Below, one piece after another: positions 1 through 4,288 of a stretch of 8,525 nucleotides of DNA. The stretch is from NCBI GenBank assembly GCA_033722555.1, contig JAWVYS010000068.1, positions 1-8,525 on the forward strand, given 5' to 3'. The translations under genes and the position numbers were made by a program. Source of the DNA: Brumimicrobium sp033722555 (GTDB lineage: Bacteria > Bacteroidota > Bacteroidia > Flavobacteriales_D > Crocinitomicaceae). The stretch's first letter is position 1. Each line of letters begins with the position of its first letter. The notes beneath the pieces were generated by a model. It had not been told where the DNA came from, searched no databases, and worked only from the letters and a program-made list of their open reading frames with translations.

Positions 1-340
1 CCTGGAGGTCTGAAAACAAATGTGAAAGGGAACTGTAATCCTGTGCTAATTCGCGGCTCAGATAAACCGAGAGATTTTCGTTCGAAAAATGTAAATAATT
101 AATTTTTTCAGTGATCAGGTTTTTAATTTTTTCCTTTGTCTGATTTCTTTTATCTTCTAAAAGATCGAATCCTACAGCTCTTAATTTTTGAACGAGAATG
201 TCCTTTTGATGGAGTTCATTCTCTGCTATTTCCACCACACCCAGGGAAATTTTTAAAGGATGGAGATTCATATCCCGAAGCATGGAATCTACGACCATCT
301 TACAGCGGTCACATACCATATTTTTGATATAGAGATTCAT
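1..340 (-). CDS. AraC-family regulator with N-terminal HMA-like metal domain (partial, 3' end outside window)
   Basis: The frame opens at ATG 340-338 and stays open to the left edge, giving 113 residues. The N-terminus starts MNLYIKNMVCDRC, so residues 8-13 form an MxCxxC motif as in heavy-metal-associated (HMA) domains. Residues 1 to about 65 have the size and beta-alpha pattern of such a domain. From about residue 89 the text NLSVYLSRELAQDYSSLSHL matches the first helices of an AraC/XylS helix-turn-helix domain as found in short Bacteroidota regulators of this type. The rest of the DNA-binding domain lies beyond position 1. It is a probable cytoplasmic transcription factor whose two cysteines could bind a soft metal such as copper or zinc, though the ligand is inferred. 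It lies 116 bp downstream of a metal-type permease on the same strand and appears to have its own promoter. Weak purine stretches (AGGGAACAGG) precede the start. Confidence 0.85.
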   Translation of the reverse strand, partial: MNLYIKNMVCDRCKMVVDSMLRDMNLHPLKISLGVVEIAENELHQKDILVQKLRAVGFDLLEDKRNQTKEKIKNLITEKINYLHFSNENLSVYLSRELAQDYSSLSHLFSDLQ

Positions 341-411
341 ATAGATTTATCCTGTTCCCTTTAACTACAAAACTCAACTTTTTGCTTAATTAAATAAGTA
401 AAAGCTTGTTG

Positions 412-419
412 CAAATGTA
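412..419 (-). promoter_or_regulatory. -7 promoter element (TACATTTG) for the AraC-type regulator
   Basis: Read on the minus strand, this is an exact match to the Bacteroidota -7 consensus TAnnTTTG. It lies about 72 nt upstream of the regulator ATG, so the leader would be about 65 nt. No clear TTG -33 element is present at the usual distance. A promoter lacking a good -33 often depends on an activator, which would fit a metalloregulated gene, but that is inference. Confidence 0.5.
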
Positions 420-423
420 AAAG

Positions 424-441
424 AAATGATAATAATCATTT
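424..441. promoter_or_regulatory. Fur-box-like palindrome, candidate operator of the AraC-type regulator
   Basis: The sequence is AAATGAT-AATA-ATCATTT, a perfect 7-bp inverted repeat around a 4-bp centre. It shares the ATGATAAT/ATCAT character of Fur-family operators (classical consensus GATAATGATWATCATTATC). It starts 4 bp upstream of the -7 element of the minus-strand promoter, so a bound protein would cover the -33 to -7 spacer and block transcription. The arms are A/T-rich, so chance is possible. No T-run suggests it acts as a terminator for the permease. Confidence 0.4.
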
Positions 442-456
442 TCCATGCTTTGTTCT

Positions 457-1755
457 TTATAAGAATAATTTTATAATCATACCAATGCTTACAACGGCTA
501 TACAAAAATATACTATTCCCATTTTTATAGAGAGGCCCTTTTTCTGACCATGATCGTGACCATGTCCACCACTTTTTTCTTCTTTTATGCGTTTGGTGAG
601 ATAATTAAAATAGAGCATAAGGGCTGCAAACAATACGAAAACAATATTGAAATAAAATGTATAGTCGATTTCAAACTGAGTCATTTCGGAAACTTGCCGA
701 CTTCCTTCAGGAAGAATATCCAGCAATTCAAAACCATAGTTGAGAATTAGCGCTGTGAGCACTATGCTTACATACATGATACCCGAAATGTACAGCGCAA
801 CCTTCAATCCGTAATACTTGCGATTCATATTGACCAGTGGAGGAACCATGAGGTCAGAATAAATGAATCCCATCAGCCCTGCGAAAAGAATTCCATTTTC
901 ATTGAGTACGGTTGCCAAAGGTATATTGCCCATCGAACCTATGAAAGTAGCTGCAGCAACGAAAGGGGCAACTAGTGCATTCTCCAGGCTAATTAGGAAA
1001 TCAGGTAACTGGCCCTGATAATCATTCAAAAAAATGGATTCCCAGAAAGAAGTAGGTACCAATACAGAAACGAAACCGGCAATGGTGAACCCTATGAGGA
1101 TATCTTTCCAGGCCATTTTCCATTCCATGACAAATTTTTCACCTACCATGTACCAACCTTCCTTTGATTTAATTCTTTTCTTCCAGTCAAAATCTTCTTC
1201 TTCCAGCGATTCCCTCTCAACTTTTTCCCTTGCTTTCTCAATCATTTTTTTTGGAAACGTCAATTTGATGAGGACTGAGCTGATGATAATAAGGATAATT
1301 CCACCCACGATCTCGGCCGCGATGAATTCCCATCCCAGAAAAATGAAAATTAATATTCCGAGTTCAATGACCAGATTGGTAGATGCGAACATAAATGCCA
1401 CCGTGCTCACAAAATGGGCACCTTTGAGAAAGAGCGATCGCGCTGTTGCCAATGCGGCAAAGGAACAGGAAGAGGAAATGGCTCCGAAAAAGGTAGAAAG
1501 TGATACACTTTTAACATTACTATCCCCCATATGAGCGGTGAGTTTTTTCTTTGGGACAAAGACCTGAATGGCAGCACTCACTATATAGCCCAGAACAAAA
1601 GCCCAACCTGCTTTCCAGAAAAAACCAAGCGCTGTTTTAGCGCTTTCTGCCCATGCATTAAGCAGGTTGTTACCTTCTGAAGCAAAGGTGGTTAACGGAA
1701 AAAACAAAGCTATAAATAGTATAAATAGGGTATTTTTTCTCAACGGATTATTCAT
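457..1755 (-). CDS. ArsP_1/COG0701-family permease (metal or metalloid efflux type)
   Basis: This 432-residue multi-span membrane protein has a hydrophobic, signal-like N-terminus (residues 8-25, ending TTFAS) and about nine further hydrophobic stretches. The family hallmark SSSCSFAALA lies at residues 94-103, with Cys97 in the membrane core. A second related segment, GSMGNIPLA (273-281) followed by YSDLMVPPL (299-307), falls in the second half, consistent with the two-fold repeat of these permeases. A charged cytoplasmic linker covers about 168-215. A His-rich segment, HGHDHG (398-403), precedes the last membrane span and could bind divalent metal. Characterised ArsP_1 relatives export organoarsenicals, and other members are linked to copper or zinc export. 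The substrate here is unknown. The downstream MxCxxC AraC regulator supports a metal role. The ATG at 1755 has no clear Shine-Dalgarno site, as is normal for this phylum. Confidence 0.85.
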   Translation of the reverse strand: MNNPLRKNTLFILFIALFFPLTTFASEGNNLLNAWAESAKTALGFFWKAGWAFVLGYIVSAAIQVFVPKKKLTAHMGDSNVKSVSLSTFFGAISSSCSFAALATARSLFLKGAHFVSTVAFMFASTNLVIELGILIFIFLGWEFIAAEIVGGIILIIISSVLIKLTFPKKMIEKAREKVERESLEEEDFDWKKRIKSKEGWYMVGEKFVMEWKMAWKDILIGFTIAGFVSVLVPTSFWESIFLNDYQGQLPDFLISLENALVAPFVAAATFIGSMGNIPLATVLNENGILFAGLMGFIYSDLMVPPLVNMNRKYYGLKVALYISGIMYVSIVLTALILNYGFELLDILPEGSRQVSEMTQFEIDYTFYFNIVFVLFAALMLYFNYLTKRIKEEKSGGHGHDHGQKKGLSIKMGIVYFCIAVVSIGMIIKLFL

Positions 1756-1820
1756 GTGATCGAGTTTTTGAAAAAGCTATACATATTTATTTTTTAAAAT
1801 AAATTGGATTCCTGATGTTC

Positions 1821-1834
1821 AGTGAATGCTCACT
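1821..1834. promoter_or_regulatory. Inverted repeat AGTGA-N4-TCACT, candidate operator for the permease
   Basis: The arms AGTGA and TCACT flank the centre ATGC. The site lies 66 bp upstream of the permease ATG, within its likely promoter region. Its length and TGA/TCA character resemble TetR-family operators, but the arms are only 5 bp. No TetR gene is visible in the window, so the binding protein is unknown. A weak -7 match, TAGCTTTT (minus strand, 1779-1772), lies between the repeat and the start codon. Confidence 0.3.
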
Positions 1835-1985
1835 TTTGTTAACATAAAATCGGAATCAATTGTTTTATAATTCCATTGAACGTAAAGCTAATTAATCTTT
1901 TGATGACATACAAAATGGATAAAACTAACCGTAAGGACTTTTCATTCACCGTTGTTGTTATTCCTTATTTTTTTAAGAAGAAATA

Positions 1986-2153
1986 ATGTGTTACGCAGAC
2001 CAGATCGAACTTATCGCATATTGCGCTGAACTATTTTCGGAATTATGGATTTTTTCATTTCTGTTGCATCTTCTAATGACAAGATCATTAATTAAAAGAC
2101 TAGCGGTTTTCGGTTGTTTATCATTATTATTTATCTTACCTTCGTATCATTGA
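1986..2153 (+). other. Short ORF of 55 codons, doubtful coding value
   Basis: An ATG at 1986 opens a 55-residue frame ending at TGA 2151-2153. The product would be hydrophobic. From an internal Met (2076) it reads as a basic-then-hydrophobic leader (MTRSLIKRLAVFGCLSLLF), like a signal peptide or single membrane span. Its ATG overlaps the TAA of a 27-residue frame starting at 1903 (TAATG junction). No ribosome binding site is evident, and its 3' end overlaps the proposed promoter of the next gene. It could be a degraded gene start, a leader peptide or chance. Confidence 0.15.
2114..2144 (+). promoter_or_regulatory. Probable promoter of the cold-shock-domain gene (TTG-N20-TACCTTCG)
   Basis: TTG at 2114-2116 and TACCTTCG at 2137-2144 are separated by 20 bp, matching the Bacteroidota -33/-7 layout with one mismatch to TAnnTTTG. 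Transcription would begin near 2150, leaving a leader of roughly 110 nt. Long structured leaders are known for cold-shock mRNAs such as cspA in enterobacteria. Whether this one is thermoregulated cannot be seen from the sequence. Confidence 0.4.
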
Positions 2154-2261
2154 CCGCTATAGAATAGTTTTAATCATAAAATATTCCTGAGAAGATAGTA
2201 ATTTGTGCTCGATGGAAATTTAGTGGGCTGTATATTAATAAATTAAATGGTATAAAAAAGC

Positions 2262-2708
2262 ATGGGTAGATCGCAAGAGACCTTTAGTAAAAAGGAAAAA
2301 GAAAAGAAGAAATTAAAAAAACGGAAGGATAAAGAATTAAAGAAGCAAGAAAGAAAAGAAAATTCAGAGGGTGGGGGCCTTGAAAATATGATGGCTTACG
2401 TGGATGAATTTGGAAATATTACGGATACACCACCTGAAGAACACAAAAAATCTAAAATCAAGGCTGAAGATATTGAGTTAGGTGTACCTAAAAAAGGGGA
2501 GGAAGATGCCAAAGAAGATCACGTAGGTCATGTTTCATTTTATAATAGCTCAAAAGGATTCGGTTTTATTCAGGAGGATTTTTCCAGTGAAAAATACTTT
2601 TTTCATATCAACAATGTCAATTTTGATATCCAGGAAAATGATAAAGTCCGTTTCGATCTAGCCAGAGGCCGTAAAGGTATGGATGCCGTAAATGTTGAAA
2701 AATTCTGA
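2262..2708 (+). CDS. Cold-shock-domain RNA-binding protein with lysine-rich N-terminal extension
   Basis: This 148-residue cytoplasmic protein has two parts. Residues 1-35 are almost all Lys, Glu, Arg and Gln and probably form a charged helix. Residues 36-85 hold a linker with a conserved-looking GGGLENMMAYVDEFGNITDTPP block. Residues 87-148 form a cold-shock domain with RNP1 KGFGFI (98-103) and RNP2 YFFHI (112-116), whose aromatic residues stack on single-stranded nucleic acid. Classical CspA proteins are about 70 residues. This longer form with the KEKEKKK start is a recurrent Bacteroidota family. The likely role is RNA chaperoning during cold or growth transitions, inferred from the domain. 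It appears monocistronic, with its own promoter upstream and a weak hairpin downstream. The start is preceded by an A-rich TATAAAAAAGC leader, normal for the phylum. Confidence 0.9.
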   Translation: MGRSQETFSKKEKEKKKLKKRKDKELKKQERKENSEGGGLENMMAYVDEFGNITDTPPEEHKKSKIKAEDIELGVPKKGEEDAKEDHVGHVSFYNSSKGFGFIQEDFSSEKYFFHINNVNFDIQENDKVRFDLARGRKGMDAVNVEKF

Positions 2709-2720
2709 ATTCGTTTTTAC

Positions 2721-2742
2721 GTTATTTAAGAAATAACTTTTT
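2721..2742 (+). terminator. AT-rich intrinsic terminator after the cold-shock-domain gene
   Basis: GTTATTT (2721-2727), loop AAG and AAATAAC (2731-2737) form a perfect 7-bp stem followed by five T residues. It starts 13 bp after the stop codon. The stem has only one G-C pair, so termination may be partial. Confidence 0.45.
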
Positions 2743-2761
2743 CATATTCATACATTTTAAT

Positions 2762-2769
2762 TATCTTTC
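2762..2769 (+). promoter_or_regulatory. Probable -7 element (TATCTTTC) of the cupredoxin gene
   Basis: It matches TAnnTTTG at all fixed positions except the last. It lies 29 bp before the ATG, giving a leader of about 20-25 nt. No good TTG -33 is seen, only a T-rich stretch at 2738-2742 at the right distance, which overlaps the preceding terminator tail. Confidence 0.3.
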
Positions 2770-2798
2770 TGAATAATAATTATTTAAAATTTTACGAT

Positions 2799-3392
2799 AT
2801 GAAAAAAACATTACAATTTCTAGGACTATCATTTTTAATAACCGGCTTTACTGCTTTTGGTCAGACTACGCATAATATTGACTGGAGTACTCAGGTGGGA
2901 GGAAGCGCATCGATAACTGTAAATGTAGGTGATCAGATCATATGGACCGTTACGGATAACATGACGCACGACGTTATTAGTCAGGATCCAAACGCGCCGG
3001 TAGGTTTTGGTAGCGGTGATTTAACAAATGGTCAAACCTATTCATTTACCTTCACCAGTACCGCTGTATTCACTTATTTCTGCAGCTATCATCCCAATAC
3101 CATGGTAGGTACGATTACCGTGGAGGATAATAGTGCAGGTCTTGCGGAACAAGAGTTGGCCGGAGTGACATTTTTCCCGAATCCGGCGGATAATAAAGTG
3201 AAATTTAATTCAGAAAAGGAAATCAATAAATTAACTGTTTTTAATTCTTTAAGTCAGGAGGTTTTATCTTTTGATAATGAAGAGTTAAATGGTGTAGATT
3301 ACATCGATGTCTCTCATTTGAAATCAGGTACTTATTTCTTTAAAGTGCTAACTGATGATAAATTCGGGATATACAATATGATCATTGAATAA
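2799..3392 (+). CDS. Secreted cupredoxin (plastocyanin-like) with T9SS C-terminal sorting domain
   Basis: This 197-residue exported protein has a Sec signal peptide at residues 1-22 (MKKTLQFLGL... ending AFGQ). Residues 24-110 form a cupredoxin domain with a full set of type 1 copper ligands: His57 in NMTHDV, then Cys95, His98 and Met102 in FCSYHPNTMVG. The ligand loop is C-x2-H-x3-M, between amicyanin (C-x2-H-x2-M) and plastocyanin (C-x2-H-x4-M). After a short linker, residues 121-197 match the type A T9SS sorting domain, with FFPNPADN at its start and GTYFFKV near its end. The protein is therefore expected to cross the outer membrane by type IX secretion and be surface-attached or released. 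A role in electron transfer or copper capture is inferred. It has its own likely promoter and a strong terminator. The permease and MxCxxC regulator upstream also suggest metal, but no operon joins them. Confidence 0.9.
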   Translation: MKKTLQFLGLSFLITGFTAFGQTTHNIDWSTQVGGSASITVNVGDQIIWTVTDNMTHDVISQDPNAPVGFGSGDLTNGQTYSFTFTSTAVFTYFCSYHPNTMVGTITVEDNSAGLAEQELAGVTFFPNPADNKVKFNSEKEINKLTVFNSLSQEVLSFDNEELNGVDYIDVSHLKSGTYFFKVLTDDKFGIYNMIIE

Positions 3393-3416
3393 TAAATAAA
3401 TTATTTTGTTTCACGT

Positions 3417-3444
3417 GGGCACGATGAAAATTGTGCCCTTTTTT
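3417..3444 (+). terminator. Strong intrinsic terminator of the cupredoxin gene
   Basis: GGGCAC (3417-3422) pairs with GTGCCC (3433-3438). The stem continues inward through a G-T and two A-T pairs to a GAAA tetraloop (3426-3429), giving about 9 bp. Six T residues follow (3439-3444). It starts 24 bp after the stop codon. On the minus strand no T-run follows the stem, so it should work mainly for the plus-strand gene. Confidence 0.9.
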
Positions 3445-3451
3445 GTTTAAA

Positions 3452-4162
3452 TCATTTCAGGAAAAGGGTAAATGCTTTTTTAAGGTATTCATCTAAGTAT
3501 TTTTTAGGATCTCCGGAATAAAAGCCAAAGTGTTTCAATCCCCGGTAGGGACTTCCGGGCGAAGGCAGAGCGATACAATGAAGGACACCTCCGTTTTTAA
3601 CCTGCAGTACCCTCAAGAAAGGTTTATTGATAAGTCCGGCATCCCCGTTTATTTCTTTCAGCCATATTTCTTGCAATTCATCTGAATGCTTTTGGTTTAA
3701 CTCAATATTTGAATGAATGGAAAAGAATTCAGGCCTCAAAAGCATAGTATTGAGAACACCCTTCGAGGTGCACAATATTTTTAACGTTTCACCCTTTTTC
3801 GGTAAAAGAAAAAAATGATCGTTATACACCCGACAGGTAAGGTCACTGTCTGCCGCTGATTTGTTTTTCCTCTCACAACTTAAAATCATATCGGAAAGGC
3901 CGATGTTGTTGTCACGAAGACTGCTCTTTATGCTATCAATTTGGTCGATTTCAACCCGTTTGTCAACATAATTTTTATACCATTTCCACAATTGATTGCG
4001 TGAACTTCCATAAAAGAAAAGCAAATCGTTATTCTGAGTTCTTTTTATCTTCTTTGCTGTGGAATCGGGAAGTGCCACAGTCCATGTTGGAAAACTCCCA
4101 AGTATAATCCTAGGATTTGTCAAAATGCTCTTATCCGGTGAAATAAAACGGTGTTTTTCCAT
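3452..4162 (-). CDS. Uracil-DNA glycosylase superfamily protein (family 6 / hypoxanthine-DNA glycosylase-like)
   Basis: The product is 236 residues long. Residues 19-25 (IILGSFP) and FFYGSSRNQLWKW (49-61) resemble motif 1 of the superfamily, where relatives read GSxPG followed by YYxHPRNxFW. Residues 87-99 (IGLSDMILSCERK) match the G/A-L-x-D-x-x-x-SCERK block of family 6 hypoxanthine-DNA glycosylases, followed by the usual small/Asp residues. LPSPGSP (199-205) stands at the motif 2 position (LPSxSPA). Such enzymes remove deaminated bases, chiefly hypoxanthine, in base-excision repair. Here the substrate is inferred. Asn56 is the likely equivalent of the catalytic Asn. The first motif is longer and more divergent than usual (TAKKIKRTQ insertion, residues 35-43), so activity is not certain. 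It is a single gene transcribed divergently from the TonB receptor with 126 bp between starts, and has no functional link to its neighbours. Confidence 0.7.
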   Translation of the reverse strand: MEKHRFISPDKSILTNPRIILGSFPTWTVALPDSTAKKIKRTQNNDLLFFYGSSRNQLWKWYKNYVDKRVEIDQIDSIKSSLRDNNIGLSDMILSCERKNKSAADSDLTCRVYNDHFFLLPKKGETLKILCTSKGVLNTMLLRPEFFSIHSNIELNQKHSDELQEIWLKEINGDAGLINKPFLRVLQVKNGGVLHCIALPSPGSPYRGLKHFGFYSGDPKKYLDEYLKKAFTLFLK

Positions 4163-4276
4163 GACAGACTTTTTCTAAAATATAAATAATAATTTCATTC
4201 AATTAAAACCTATACAAGGATTAATAATTCGGTGTTAAATATTTGTGGCCATTATTACTCACTGAATAAAAGATAT

Positions 4277-4284
4277 TATTTTTG
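4277..4284 (+). promoter_or_regulatory. Exact -7 match (TATTTTTG) just upstream of the TonB receptor
   Basis: It matches TAnnTTTG exactly but ends only 4 bp before the ATG at 4289. If used, the transcript would start at or near the start codon and be leaderless. No TTG lies at the usual distance upstream. A second 7-of-8 match, AATATTTG (4238-4245), would give a conventional leader of about 40 nt. Which one is used cannot be decided by eye. Confidence 0.3.
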
Positions 4285-4288
4285 AGAG

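Larger units (their letters stand above)
1756..2261. other. 506-bp divergent intergenic region
   Basis: No gene long enough to be confidently coding lies here, between the start of the permease (minus) and the start of the cold-shock-domain gene (plus). It holds an operator-like inverted repeat (1821-1834), two tiny overlapping plus-strand ORFs (1903-1986 and 1986-2153), a probable promoter for the downstream gene (2114-2144) and its leader (about 2150-2261). It also has a long-range perfect inverted repeat TAGCGGT (2101-2107) / ACCGCTA (2153-2159) with a 45-nt loop, which straddles the proposed promoter. No tRNA-like or known riboswitch-like structure was recognised. Confidence 0.6.

Noticed and set aside
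136..327. 63-codon plus-strand ORF
   Set aside because: It lies antisense within the AraC/HMA regulator gene, which has recognisable domains. The plus-strand frame has no family resemblance.
550..750. 66-codon plus-strand ORF antisense to the permease 3' end
   Set aside because: No recognisable domain. The opposite strand is clearly coding.
1434..1441. GCGATCGC palindrome resembling the cyanobacterial HIP1 repeat
   Set aside because: It occurs once, inside the permease coding sequence, and the host is not cyanobacterial. It is most likely chance.
1034..1534. 166-codon plus-strand ORF
   Set aside because: It is fully antisense to the permease and its Ser/Met-rich product is what the reverse of a membrane protein gives.
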